The notes: generated by a model not told the origin, from the sequence alone. 64,000 nt of DNA from Mikania micrantha (GCA_009363875.1 CM018691.1:3472001-3536000); one strand, 5' to 3'. Shown: positions 24,172 through 37,576, counted from the stretch's first letter. Translations and numbers: made by a program.

Positions 24172-24605
24172 TAAGATACGTGTTGGAAGATCCTTACACA
24201 GATCGATGAAAATTTCAATCAACTTTACGGTATCACTAATGTTCTTAAACATGTATAATAATAGAATAAATTGCCAAGAAAGATCTTGTGTTTTGCTTGT
24301 CTTGATTGTATATTTTATAAATTACCTATATTGTTCTAAACATTTAAACATTTGAAACACACATATAGTACTTAGGTTACAATCTGTCAAGCATATGAGG
24401 AACTATATTGTTACACCTATTTAAATGTTTAGGACAATACGGTAATTTTTGAAACTTAAGGACTAAGATGTAACATCCGGCCACGTCTACTACCAATATT
24501 GTCCGTTTTGATCACTCAAAGCTCACGGATTTGCTTTTATTTGGTCGGGTGAAAACTTTACAGGAAGGTTACGCATCCTGGATTGCTGCAACCCGAGCAC
24601 ACTTA

Positions 24606-24912
24606 ATTAGAGATGCACAAAAAACCGGTTAACCGAACTGGTACCTGTTTGTAACTGTTAGAAACCGGATTTTAAAATGGTTATTGCAAGCGGTTATAGG
24701 TTTTTGGAAAAACCCTAACTTTAGGACCGGTTTGAGGTTTCAAGAGACCAAACTGGTTAATAACCGCTTAAACAAACTGGTTAACCGGTCCAACTCACAA
24801 AAAAAAACGGTTATTTAAAGGTTAACCGGTTCGCTTAACAGGTTTCTGTTATTGGAAAAACCGGTTACTAGCCTTTGACCGGTTAACTGATTTGAGACCC
24901 TTAACTGTAGAG
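24606..24912. repeat. AACCGGTT-palindrome repeat element
   Basis: About 300 bp contain many AACCGGTT-like palindromes, several preceded by GGTTAACC. It begins GAGATGCACAAAAAACC. The start of the repeat at 34475-34570 is clearly related (GAGACGCAGAAAAAAACC, then GGTTTTTGGAAAAAC). No coding frame is present. Confidence 0.6.
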
Positions 24913-26271
24913 TTTTTATGTGTTTTACAGCCAATTAAGCTCAAAACGCGTTGGTGATATTAGAGACGAATCTCTTGTGGTTTTGCAACATCTGGCCCAT
25001 GTCTATCTACAATATTATTCGTTTTACCCACTCGGAGCTTACATATTTTTGTTTTTGGTTGCTTGGAATTTAAAATTAACATGTATATATAATTTCACAT
25101 AATAATCAAGATAATTTACTGTTAGAAAAAAAAAATAATGTATTTAATTTTTTTAACATAGTCGATAAGAAAAACATTGGAAATAATAAAGTTAGTAGTG
25201 GGCCCATTGAAAATTGAAGAGGCAGCAATGTTATTGGTTGAGTTACGATTCAGCTAGCCACGGGGATACACGTCACATGTAACATGAGTATCAAGGGCCC
25301 CCCGGTTTACCGGGCTATCGGCACCTAAAACAAGAAATATTTTATGAAGTAATTTTGTAAAATAATAATTAAGTTTCTGATTTAATTAATTAATTAATTT
25401 TTTCTCTTTAAATTCATTCAACTTTCACCAAATATTCAGATTATGTGTAATTTTTTTATAAATATTTAAAATTTTCAAAATGGCTTAAGGCAAATGAAAT
25501 ATACATATATATGTATGTATATGTGTGTGTGTGAGAGAGAGAGAGAGATAGATTGTATAATGTGAAAACCCGATTTTAATGAAAAAACTCTTAAACTCTA
25601 TCTGTGTCATTGATTTGAAGTATTGAAAAATAAATATGTGGCCTACATTAAATCATATTTTTTATTCAATTCTAATTTTTAATTTAACTTTAATTCGAAT
25701 CACATATTTATTTTCAAAATTCCAAATGGACGACATATATATGGTTTAAAGGTTTTTCTCTCTAAGATCTTGTTTCACAGGATACGATTCCCACATATAT
25801 ATATATTGAATTAATAAAATTAAAACCTCCGTTTGTTGTGAAAACCATGTAAAAAATGTTATTTTTGAGTTTTTTTTAGAAGTTTGTAATATTATCTGCA
25901 CATTTTTATAAAAAAAAATCTTGAAAAGCGCCGAAAGGTTTTTTCTAACAAAATCATATAAACTTAAAGATAAACCATAAAAGCTAAAAACAAAGGCCTA
26001 ATACATAAACTTTAAATGCAATTGTTAAAGCTAAAACCTAAAAGCTAATATTGTAAGGTTTAATATTAAACATTTCCAATGTTATCAAAATGAGTTCAAT
26101 CAGAGTTCGTTTGGATCAGTTTTGAAAGTCTTAAAATACTAAAAGTCTTTTTTGTCCTTCTTAGGTAAAATAAACGACTTTTTATTTAATATTTTCCATA
26201 TATATACATTATTAAAAAGATTTTTTCTAAGATAGAGCAAACCGGCACCGAAACGATAGACTTAGTACGGT
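24913..26271. other. AT-rich DNA with microsatellite, no gene seen
   Basis: A mixed TATG/TG/GA microsatellite lies at about 25501-25550. The stretch at 26095-26205 resembles the right arm of the foldback element at 47138-47563 (TTCTTAGG.AAAA...ACTTTTTATTT), so a decayed copy is likely. The final ~50 bp before the solo LTR belongs to a GGTACC-rich repeat that continues after it. Confidence 0.45.
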
Positions 26272-26624
26272 ATTCGTGTGACACCTCGCAAATTCCAGGT
26301 CAGCATTTCTTTATTTTAAATAATAATATGTATTATTATTGCATACGTGGCACTATAATTATGAATGTTTAGTGTGACACGTGGCACAACAGTTCAAACG
26401 CTCCGATAATTCGAGGAATTATCGCACAACACTCGCACGTGTCTTGAATGACGAACGTTGGTGAACGGATCAAACCATAGTACACTTTCACTACACTTAG
26501 GTTCTATAGAACCTAAATTAAGTAGAACAATGCTTACGAGTCGAGAAACGATGATCGTAACCGATAGAAACACGAAAATCGGTTCAAAACTATGAAACTG
26601 GGCTTATTGGGCTCAGCCGAGACC

Positions 26625-26832
26625 CATCGCGGTACGCGATGGGCACCCAATAGGGCCTTCGCGGTACGCGAAGCCTAGGTGGGAGAATTTGAATTCTCCA
26701 AAATCCATCGCGGTACGCGATGACCGATCATCTTCCACCATCGCGGTACGCGGCGTGTTTCGGGAACCGAATGATTATTTTAATCGTCGCGCTACGCGAC
26801 GGTGCTTTTTGCCAGATGTCGTGGTACGCGAC
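26625..26832. repeat. Six CGCGGTACGCG-type palindromes in the solo LTR U3
   Basis: Near-perfect palindromes of 15-17 bp lie at 26625-26641, 26658-26672, 26706-26722, 26739-26755, 26785-26801 and 26818-26832. Most share the core GCGGTACGC with different outer bases (CAT..ATG, TTC..GAA, CGT..ACG). The spacing is irregular (about 30-50 bp). They occupy the same place in the LTR as the palindromes at 58278-58403. Confidence 0.9.
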
Positions 26833-26932
26833 GCAACCCTATACGCAGAATCTTTATTTATCCAAGATGAAATCATTTATGGTGTCTCTACACTCTACCT
26901 CTCGACTGAAAATCCTCATCTCGACCATTTCT

Positions 26933-29428
26933 ATAATGTCCATAGTTAATTACATAAATAAACACGTGAATATACAAATTAAAAAAAAAAAAGAGGATTT
27001 AACCGTATATTCGAGTTAGACAATTCAATCGAAATCGAATCACAACCGAACCGAACTCTGTTGAAACCGCTAAAAAGTAAACAAAATAATTAAATAAAAA
27101 AAATTATAAAGCTAACGCAATCGAGGTTTAGTTCACATCGGACGATAAACTAAATATGAACTCTTTAACTATTATTAAATGTCAAAGCCATTGCTAAAAC
27201 TAAAGGTGTTGTCTAAAAGCCAGAAAACTTCCAAGAAATGCAATTGACAATTACAATGAGTAAATTCACAATTGAAACTGAAATGATATCAATTAAATCG
27301 TCGAGCTATGAGTTACTCTTGGTTAATGCTTATTAAATATTCAGCCATAGTAATTTATCATTTCTTAGTTGAAACCGAGAAACCATCTAAATTCATGAGC
27401 AAATAACCACCACCGGTTCATCAATATTTGGAAACGACAACATCACCAAGAAAATCAAATCCCGTTTTCTTACTTTGCCTAGATCGTCATTGTACACTGC
27501 CATTCAAGATTCGTAAGTCGGTTTCTTCGGTTTACATGCAATATCACGAGCATCCATACTATAAACCAAGAGCGTTCATAAACCCAACCGATCTACACCT
27601 TTCTACTCTCCGTAAACATTAAACAAACGGCGAACAACTACCGTGGTGGAACACCAAACAATTGTGTTATCTTTACATCAGAATTTGTGATTGAAAACAT
27701 CACAGTAATCATCGTATACCATCTGTTAAGTCCCATGAATTAGTATTATAGTTTGGTTTGAAGAAAAGGTGAAATTACAGTTCGTACGGTTCGAGTTTTG
27801 ATACTTTGAATTGAGTTGTCAACACAAACATTCTGGTTTTGGATACGGTTGCGGATTCATCGTTTGGTTCCGGGTAAGTAACGATGATCTTTAAAATAAA
27901 TCAAGTTATCTATAATCGACATGTATGGTTCGTGCTTGTTTTGTTAAGCCTTGGATGTAAATCAAGACTTAGTTTTAAGTCTTACGTTGGAACAGAAAAA
28001 AAAATATAATAATAATAATTTGGTTATGGAAGTCATATAAACAAAATGAAAATGAAGGAACAATTAATAATAAGATGGGTTGAAACTAGCTGGTGGTTTA
28101 AAAATTGAGAAATAAATCACCAAAATGTTTGGTCAAATTCTAACATCAACGAGTTCTTCCAGGGAAACATATGTATAGTCATAAGAACATATAAATATAT
28201 ATGGTAACCAAAATCGAATTTAACTTTAGAAATACAACCACCAAAATTGAACCGAGTGCGTATTCCAAACCTTGAATTATGTAAACTGACGTATAATCGA
28301 TTAAAACCACAGATTACTGAATTGTCGGGGATTTGGATTAATCACTTATTTTCTGCTTGTTGATTATTTGCTAAGTCCAGGTACGGATTCTAGTTACTTA
28401 AATCTTAGTATTTCTGATTCTGTAATTGTTTAATTTATGTTTCTGTAATCGTTTAATTTCTGTTTCTGCATTGGATTCCGGTTTCTGATTGCCACGATAT
28501 GATATCGTGTTTCTTTGTCTCGTTTATCATGCAATACATCTAGATTATATTGTACTCATTATTGCATGATCCGTATATGACTGAACTTGGTAGTTTAACT
28601 ACCCTACTGAACCTACTGAACTTACTGTACCTACTGAACTTCTGATCTATTACCCGAGCATGCCCCTACCTGTAAGGATGACTACAGGCCCTTCATGGCG
28701 GCAACCATGATGTGGAACCACCCGTGGCGGTTAGTTGAGTTCACGGCGTCTCTATTTAGTACTCTGATAGTACACTTGTGCACCTACTGAATTCTGGAGA
28801 GGCGTATGGACTGGTCCTAGGATAATTTTTAACTGTACTTTCTGATTTCTGGGGGACAGTGATGTGTATGCCAACACTAACTATCTCATGTGTCTGGTAA
28901 GCGGGAGTAGCTACCCGTGAACCTTACACTTTTATATGTACAGTCGGATCGTGGTATATTCTGGGATTTCCCACTATTTCTGACTTATATTATAACCTAT
29001 ATTGTTGTTTCTGAAAGGTTATTTTTGGTTCAAGTCAGTTTACTGTTTCTGTTTCTGTCACTACTCTGTTTCTGGTATCTGTTTATGATTAGTATTTCTC
29101 ATTACCTTCACCATTTTCTGAACTTCTTTTAATTACTGTTGTTTATCCGTTACTGAGCATTCTTTGGCTCAGCCGTATTTGTTTTGGTGGTGTTTATGTG
29201 TCTTGTATAGGTAATCCAGGAAACCAGGCTGGGAATTGAGGGAAGAGATACAAGAGATTATCAAGGGCTGATTATAAAATAATGTAATAAACATTATCAT
29301 AAGACTTTTAATTGTGTCTTGGTTGACTGATGTAAGATTTAAATCATATTTAAATTTATTTTGGATTGTTGCATTAATTCTGACTCCGTATAAGTGACAC
29401 GTCAGCCCTAATCAGGTTGGGGTGTTAC
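26933..29428 (+). mobile_element. Insertion within the solo LTR: partial LTR of another element plus unassigned DNA
   Basis: Sequence homologous to the 2.7-kb LTR stops near 26930 and resumes near 29430. The right end GGTTGGGGTGTTACA is a typical LTR 3' terminus. It is preceded by a CTGAGC...GCTCAG hairpin (29152-29175) as found in R regions of gypsy LTRs. The left border is not certain. An ATTTC string at about 26928 and after 29428 could be a target duplication, but the left end does not begin with TG. No polyprotein is present. Short ACTGAACCT repeats occur at 28580-28640. Confidence 0.5.
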
Positions 29429-30919
29429 AATTTCCACTCTGCTACATCACCATTACTCACAAGAAAGCCATTATCAACCCTTGAGGAGCAACATTGAAGC
29501 TCTTGAAGACTTGAGGCAAGCTAAGGAGCATCATCCAACAACTTGAACGACTTGAAGCTGCTGTGGAAGCAATCCCAGGACCTCTTGGAGCTATTTACCT
29601 CTGTCCCATCGATATTCAAGCACCCAAGAAGACTCTTGAGGTAGTTCTATCACCATTTGGTGTTTTTAGCACTTGAAATCACTCATGGAAGCCATTTTGG
29701 CCACATGCATCACTAGCATCACCCTAATCACGAAATCTTGATGTTATAGATCTGTTATTAAGTATTATTGTTACTGATTTGATGATTTAACAATGATCTA
29801 TGGTGACATTTACTTGATTTTATGGTTATTTGGTGATTTTGTTAAGAAATGGGTATTTCTAAAGACATGCATGCATGATCTAGTTGGATTCAAATGATTT
29901 TGAGTGTGAATATGTAAATCTTGATGATATGGGGAGTCATATGGATGATCTATGATGATATTTGTGGTCATAATTGTTGATTTAGGGCTTATTGCTAATA
30001 ATGGAAACTTTAACATTATAAAGTTGTGATTCTTGATGAAATGGTTTAATGTATGTGTTTAGATCCATAAGTTATGCTTAAAATGATGCTTAGAAGACTA
30101 TTGTGATGATTTTTGATGCATTTGGTTTGTTAGAATTTCTAAAAGTTATGATTTTCACGAAGTTTCTAAGAATAGAAACTTTTTGCTACAATGTTGCTCT
30201 AGAATGATGAGTTTGATGATGTTGTGTGCCTAATGTGTTCTTTGATGCTAATATGATGATTCTTGGAATATTTGGGTTGTTGAAATTGTCAAAAGAATGA
30301 TTTTTATGAATATTACTATAAATAGTAACTTTATTTTTGCAAAGTCTATGGATGATAACATGTTAGTGGTAACGAGTATGATTTAATGGCTATCTAGGAC
30401 TAAAATGATGATATTATGATGAGATTGGTATCTAGACTTTGTAACATATGCTTATTCTTGTAACTTTCTAATTATAGAAACTTTTACGTGCAAAACATGC
30501 TAAACCGACTATGTGTAACTATATGCTTTGTGATAACATGCTCACTTAGGATAAATATGCATGTTAGAATAATCGGATTATGATTTATTGCATGACTTGC
30601 CAAATGTGGAAACTTTCCTAAAATAGGAACTTACTATAAATCGTAAGTTTCCTCACGAAAGTGACTTTGGTATCCGCACACACCACACGACACTAAAACA
30701 CACGTTACACGAGAACTTGATCCAAAACCGTCACCAACGGGTCGTTAGGTCAAACACGGTCAACACAACCCACACGACAACTTAGAGTTGTTAACACGAA
30801 CACGGTCCTGTGAGGCCCACATGAATGTGAACACGAACTTATGACACCTATGTGATATAGGTAACCACTAGCCGGCGAACTACTCCGTTCTTGTACGAAC
30901 GCACATCACTCGAACTCAG

Positions 30920-31377
30920 GTGAGTTTACAGCCCCACTTTTACCTTTAACTGTTTTTACTAAATTTTGGGGTGAGAATAACATTGCAACTGTTTTAGATA
31001 TATGACTGGTATGTTGTGAAAATCATTTTCGAGTGTAACTATTATCGCTTAAAGTCATCACTTATCCTTACCGTTAGTTGTATAACAAACGAGTCGTAAT
31101 TACGTTGTACTGCTGGGTTTGACTAACTCCACTCGGCACCAATGTTGACTGGAGGTCATAACGAGTGTAATTTCATTGTTGATGTCGGGTTCAGCGATGA
31201 CCCGCGGAGGCAAACGGGAACAGTCGAGTTTCGGTAAGATGAACTGACACACTCCACGGATCGTAGATCCACAACTAAACTTAACATGCCCAGTATATAT
31301 ATCTGTTTACTTTTCAGTCTGTCTAAACCTGTGAACTCACCAACTTTTTAATTGACACTTTTCGCATGTATTCTCAG
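30920..31377 (+). other. Intron-like segment in the solo LTR
   Basis: A consensus donor (CTCAG|GTGAGT) and an acceptor (TATTCTCAG) enclose 458 bp. The same pair encloses 460 bp in the LTR at 57931-60617. Retention of both signals in two diverged LTRs suggests splicing of the transcript leader, but that is inference. Confidence 0.45.
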
Positions 31378-31721
31378 GTAACTAAATGGAGCACACGCTA
31401 GGACGCGCACAAGGAAGCACTAAGGAGTCTGGCTTCCATATAGACTCGTGTCCTAGGTTTTTGTTTGCTTGATGTCTTTGAAAACAATTTAAACTATGTA
31501 GTGTCTGATACAATTTATCATTTCCGCTGTATTACTATGAATATTCCGCTGCTTGATTTATCTTATTTTTCCGCTGCCTACTTATGAAAACTTGTCCATT
31601 CTATAAAACTGTGTGATTGTGTAACTCATATAGAGTCGTTCTATATGACCATGAGCTGTGATCATGGTCACGTCACACCCACGTGGACTGACTCCATGAG
31701 TGGGAATTTGTGGGTGTGACA

Positions 31722-31900
31722 ATTCGGTACTCACTATTCCATAAATTCGGTATCGGTACCGGTACGGTACAAATACTGTTTTAGATGATTATTTGTAATA
31801 AATACCAGTATTGTACCGATCAGTTCGGTACGATATTTGGTACCCACTTTTTCAAAAATTCGATATCGGTACAGTACCAATATCATCCCTAAAGAAGAAT
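31722..31900. repeat. GGTACC-rich foldback repeat, split by the solo LTR
   Basis: The words GGTACC, CGGTACGG and GATATCGGTAC pair across the segment (CGGTATCGGTACCGGTACGG against its complement-like right part). The left portion (about 26225-26276, ending GTACGGTATTCG) continues here after the LTR, so the LTR inserted into this repeat. Confidence 0.55.
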
Positions 31901-33190
31901 ACAACATTTCTTCTTAATTAATGACAAATTTTATTAAATATCAATCCGTGGAGGAGTAGCAAGTCACTAGTTGCTACTCACCCACCAGATACAATCAAAA
32001 ACCAACATACATAGCATTAACATTTGGTCAAATGGACAAGCCTATCCTTAATGTTACAAAATTTATTTGTAAGAAAAATGTATCAAGATATCGTCCGTTT
32101 TGCCTCCAACAAGTTGCCCATACAAAATGTATCAAGATTTGTAAGCCTATCCTTATAAAAATAATACCAATAATACCGTTCTCTTCTCAATTGATATGGG
32201 ATATTAGATTGTTTTTTATAATAATTGTAAAGTAAGGGGAATTTGTCCTTGATCCAATAAGTATCCATAAGAATAGTATATTTTCCTCTCCTCTACCTCC
32301 CATTTAAACATCTTAAACATGTTTACATAGACGTTATATATTTAACAAAAAATATGTATATCACGAATTTACGTATATATAACCTATAAAGTTACACACA
32401 CATATATAGCAGTTATATATTTTTTTTCTTTTTATTAACAAATCTAACCTTATAACAAAAAGAAATGAAAAACAAAACAAAATTGATTGATATAGTGATT
32501 AGTTTCTAAGTTTTTTCCGAAATAAAGATTTTCTGTATAACTCTCCCCTATATATACATGCGTGCACATGTATATATGAGGTTAAATTTCTAAAAAACTT
32601 ACATTTTGTTGAAAATTGTTCGCGAATAGTTATATAATTATACGTAAATTTTATTTTAATTTATTTATATTTTTAAAGATATCAATGTAATAGTACAAAT
32701 GTTTACAAAAAATCGTTGTATTTATCATGTTACATATATGTACCACTTAATGTTACTCTCTATAATTATTGGTTAAATTTCAACCTAGGATCTTCTTTTT
32801 AAGAGACATTGACTATGTCAAATAGGTTACTCTTATGTTTTATGTTTTGTGAAAAAAAAGAAAGAAAGTATATCATGAGAGAATTGAAGGTCTAGAAGAT
32901 TAAAGTTTATACATGATTTACCCTCACAATCATTAAAGAGGTTAATTTTAGAAAATGGAAATCATTAATGGTAATAATGAACCCAAAGAGACCAACTACC
33001 AACCCATTTAGTAGTTCTATACATGTGTTGAATTAGTTTATTAAAGTGAGGACAAAAGAATGATACTTATTCACTTATGATCCCTCTAATTCCTTTTTAG
33101 CAAAATCATTCTCATGGGGGCACGTTGACATGCTCAGATTGGGGGAATTGAACCATAATTCTTATACTTTTTAATAACTATAAACATTCA
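31901..33190. other. AT-rich DNA, no gene seen
   Basis: No RNA gene or coding frame is evident. The two overlapping 60-67-residue frames near 32032-32268 lie in opposite strands of AT-rich DNA without motifs. Confidence 0.5.
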
Positions 33191-33482
33191 GCCAATGAGC
33201 TTGTAGCTCAACTGACACTGCATGATTGTCAGAAAGTTTAGGCTTTGTGAGGTCATAGGTTCAAATCCTGGCTAAAGCGGTCAGTAGGGGGTTTTACCAC
33301 ATAGTGGATTTCCTCCTGAGGAGCAGATGGATTTGCTCGATTCAGCGCTCGCCAACACTTGGGCTTTAGATACTAGGGAGTTGGTAGCGGACTGTGGTCG
33401 CAGCGCGTGAGTTGTTGGGTTCGAGATCCATTTGGGCTATGAAGAGGCATGCCACTGAGCCTTCGTTAGCTGTTCAAAAAAA
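33191..33482 (+). mobile_element. tRNA-derived SINE, family 1
   Basis: An A-box-like TGTAGCTCAACTGAC (33204-33218) and a B-box GGTTCAAATCC (33259-33269) form a pol III promoter at the 5' end. A ~200-bp body and a terminal A8 tract follow. Imperfect flanking repeats (ACTATAAACATTCA and AGTATAAACAATCA) fit a retroposition duplication. Related partial copies in reverse orientation lie at 44958-45140 and 50094-50240. Confidence 0.75.
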
Positions 33483-36400
33483 AGTATAAACAATCACATA
33501 CATACATACATATGTGTAGAGGTTATTTTCTGTAAAAATCTAATTTTAAAGAGAAAATCATATCTGGATAATTAGTTGTGAATATTCTTATCGGGTTAAA
33601 ATAAGTTTAGATCCTGATATGTGTGGTTAATACACGCTAAAACATATCGATGAGTTTAACATTGCTTCACCATGACCAATCCGACCTATGTTTTTCTTCT
33701 TTGCATAAATAATGTTATTAAACATATTACATATATAAGAATTTATATTGTGTATATATACACATATAAATATAATAAAATAAAAACATATTTTAATATA
33801 AATGAAATTAGTAGAAATATTGGGGAGTGGTGGTGGGGGTTCACAAGTAGTTAAAAGTCAACTTTCAAGTAATGGGTATTGCTGTACATGTGAACATGAT
33901 ACAAATCTGGTCCCAGTTGGATTTTATACCTGTAGTAATTAACAAGGAATGGTTCTTGTTGTTGTAGGGATAGTATTTCTCTATTTTGGCCCCATCATAC
34001 ATACATATATATGTAATATGTATGAATTAAAAAAATTATAATATTTAATTTAAAAATTATTTGAAATAATTAAATGTGTAATTAATCTATAAAATCAAAA
34101 GACAATAGAAAAAGATTAGTGATAGAGTATTTTAGTTATTGTAACTTTATTAAACATTTATATCTTTTATATATGATATTACTTTTTAAAAAAACTTACA
34201 CTATAAAAACAAACATTTTTTTAAACGATTATATTGTCATTATATAAAATTTAAAAAACCAGCTTATTGTGTTTTTTTTTGCACGACATATTACATAACG
34301 GCTTGAAACATAACAATCATACAAATTAATTGAATGTCATATGTAAATCTTACAATCTTTCTTAATTTTTTTTATAATAAGGAGGTTTTTTTACCAGAAA
34401 TAAGTATGTGTGTGTATATATATAATTAAAAACTATGCAAATATGAGAAGAAAGTTTAAGTTATTGGTTACATCTAGAGACGCAGAAAAAAACCAGTTAA
34501 CCAAACCGGTATTGGTTCGTAACCGGTAATTGTAATCGATTATAGGTTTTTGGAAAAACTGGTTTCGAGCATCTGGCTAGTTTTCTTTTGTTGAAAAATA
34601 AAATAACTGAAATTCAATCAATATAACGATGAAATTGAGAGATTTGTAAAATTAACTAAATGCACGATTTATTTAATAAAAACTTTATAAAAGATCAATG
34701 ACTAGCCAAAAAAAAAGGAAAATTGATGAAAACAGATATATATATATATATATATATATTATAATATATATTCATATTTTTTTAAGAGAAAAGGAAAATT
34801 AAATAAATGAAAAGAGAAGGCAGGGTTAGGGTCTTAGTCATGAGGGTGGGTGGAATATACATTTAGCCCCGAAAACCTTCCCCACCAATTTAGCATTGTT
34901 CCGACAAGGATAGAAAAAGACAACTTACACTTTATCATACTAAAAACCAAGTAATTAATTAGACACAACCATCCCTATTCACACGCATGACACAATATAT
35001 ATCTAACAAAACACATTCATTTTACTTCAAATAAACCTCATTCTAATTTTAGCAAAAATATAAACTTAATATTAATTGCTTAATCATACGTATTGTTTTT
35101 AAAGAGTAAATTATAATTTTGACCCTTAAGGTTTAAGTTTTTTAACTTATTTAACTCATAACAAAATATGTTAATAACAAAGCTCATGTCTTTTAAACAT
35201 TTAACGGTTTTAGTCCACACCTATAGCTGTAAACGTTAAATGGCTCAATCATAGTCCACACCTATAACTGTAAGCTCATATCATTATGTTTTAGGTTTGA
35301 ATAATTTGAAGATTTAAACCACATAGGTAAACTCCCGTAATTGACTAGTTTTTAAATTCAAAAAACGTCCCAGAAAATTTTTTTTGCCGATTTTAAGATC
35401 TTGGAGTCAGGATATGAAAGGAGTCTAAATTTTGTTAAATCACACAAGTTTACAACTTTTCACATTATATGAACATATCATGTCTTAAAAATATGTAAAT
35501 TTGAGATACTTAATATATATTGATTATTGAATTAATTTTTAACTCTTTATATACCATTTAATCCAACGCATAATTCCTATACCATTTAATCCTACCCCTT
35601 CCAAGGCACAATCACCCGATGCTACTAGAATATTCAAAAAAAATAATGATGAACGACACTATTAAGCATCACTTATCAACCGGTCTCACTGTCAACATGA
35701 GACTACTATAATACTCAATGGTATAGAATTATAGATAAATGCATATATACATGAAAGTAATCTGCACTTATGTTTCTTTTTACATAAGAAAATACATATT
35801 TATATTGCGTGTATCAAGTTTCAAAATACTAATAATTGTACGTATAGTTACCATCTATAAGAGGTATTATAATGTGGTGTTTAAGTGCCTAATTAATTCG
35901 TGACATGATATATGGTGCTTTATGTCATTATTTTATCTATGGCATATATATGTCATTTTATGTACTTAATATGGTACTATTTTTATCCATAATAAATTAA
36001 GACCGGAAGGTGGAATTGAAAGATATCGTGATATTAAAATTAGCTAGTAATAAAAAATTATAAATTATAAAACAACATTTTGATATAAAATGTTTAAAAT
36101 ACGTATTAATAAGTACTTTAAGTAATAAAACAACTATAAAAAACTTTAGCTTTAAAAGAAATTAACTTTAAAAAATTTAATACTAAAAAATGTCATTTGT
36201 TTATAAAAAACTATTCTTTAAAATCTATGTCTTATAGTCTATTTTATTTTAAAAAAATTTTTAGAATACATGATTTTTACTTTTTAGGAAAAAAATTCTA
36301 ATAAATACCGATTTAAAAATTATTATTTTCTAAAAAAATATTGATTTTAGAAAAAATTCATATCTTAGAATTTTTTTAAAAGTGTTTTTATAATAAAATA

Positions 36401-37110
36401 TTATTTTAATTGATTATAATTTTTTTTAATATTAAAAAGGTTAATAATATAAGTAATATTGTAATTATTGAATATGAGAGTTAATATACTTATTTAATAA
36501 GAATATTTTAAAGAGATGACAAGAAGTTGACAAGTGACACTATTAGTATAAAATTATGACAAGTGTCAAATAATATTTTTGTTTATTAAGATAGTAAGAT
36601 TAAAGACAACAACTACAACTGTAATATGACTAAGTCTTATTTAAATTACAAAATTAGGTTATCAAAGCTTTATATTTTGTAGTTTCTCTTTTACTGATTT
36701 CATGAAATTACTTACATGTGACATATAACAGCGGGTTAATCTTTGTGTTTAATGTTATTTTTATAAATTTATCTTGTTTTATTATAGTTGTGTCAAAGGT
36801 GTATGCATGCTACATAGTAAATTTATAAATTAAATTTAAAGTGAAAGGATATCTTGTGTAAGACACTACTCTTGTAGATCGAATTCCAATGAAAATGCTC
36901 ATGCATGTATTTCTTAAAAATGACCATAAAAATCGTAAGATCTTAATAGTTAATACTAATTAAATTAGTTGACATCTTGGCAACCATGATTTTATTTATT
37001 TATTTATTTATTTATAAACGTTTATTTAAAGAAATTGATAAAAATAACTATATATGAATATATCTTTTAATGTAAATAATGATAAAAAAAAACATAATTT
37101 TTTATAGTAG
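33483..37110. other. AT-rich DNA, no gene seen
   Basis: About 3.6 kb of AT-rich sequence upstream of the NAC gene. A TATATATA microsatellite lies at 34738-34760, and a CCGG-rich repeat piece related to 24606 lies at 34475-34570. The string GGTCTCACTGTCAACATGAGAC near 35680 also occurs in the minus-strand SINE near 45320. No coding frame stands out. Confidence 0.5.
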
Positions 37111-37117
37111 AAAACCC

Positions 37118-37128
37118 TTTATATATTA
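37118..37128 (+). promoter_or_regulatory. Candidate TATA box of the NAC gene
   Basis: TTTATATATTA stands just before a change from AT-rich DNA to a pyrimidine-rich leader (TCTTTATCTTTCTTCTCTCTC from about 37146). The spacing of about 25-30 bp suits a plant core promoter. This is inference, since other TATA-like strings are frequent here. Confidence 0.35.
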
Positions 37129-37145
37129 AAGTGTTTTTTTTTTGA

Positions 37146-37576
37146 GTCTTTATCTTTCTTCTCTCTCAAAATTAACTTTACTTAGCATAAGGCATGATGT
37201 TTCATGATTAGTGTTTTTGTTCTCTCTCTTCATTCTTGTCTTGTTATTGTTTTTTTTGTTTCTATTTAACCCTAATTCCATGCCATTCTCCCATTGGACC
37301 CTCTTCTTCTTTCTCTTTTTAGCTTCTTCTACTTGAATCCAATCCAATCCAATGCTTCACATCAGATTCAATTCCCAAGACCAGACAACCTTAATCTTCA
37401 TCTTTTTATTTCTTTTGTCCTTAATTCATCCATCCCTCCCCATCAACACCAAAACCCTAACCTAACCATTTCTCATCATCAACATCCAATCTTTCATTAC
37501 ATCCTCTTCATTCTTTTTTTCAATTCAAGGAGGCTACCATCTACTTGTAATTTACTTTTCAACAACAAAACATTTG
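37146..37576 (+). other. Probable 5' leader exon of the NAC gene
   Basis: The segment is CT-rich and contrasts with the AT-rich flanks, as plant 5' leaders often do. It includes CCAAAACCCTAACC and TTCAATTCAAGG, and could splice from a GTATGA donor at 37577 to an acceptor at 38884 (GATGGCAG), 33 bp before the NAC start codon. Several ATGs, including one at 37351, would make upstream reading frames. The 100-codon frame at 37294-37596 is low-complexity and probably not a protein. Confidence 0.4.

Larger units (their letters stand above)
26277..31721 (+). mobile_element. Solo LTR of a large-LTR Ty3/gypsy family, itself interrupted
   Basis: The start TGTGACACCTCGCAA and the end GGGTGTGACA match the LTR at 57931-60617. 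The 5-bp target duplication ATTCG is intact on both sides (26272-26276 and 31722-31726). No internal retrotransposon region follows, so this is a solo LTR formed by recombination between the two LTRs of an older insertion. Its length (5.4 kb) exceeds the 2.7-kb relative because about 2.4 kb of foreign sequence lies inside it. It keeps the palindrome module near its start and the internal intron-like signals (30920-31377). Confidence 0.88.
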
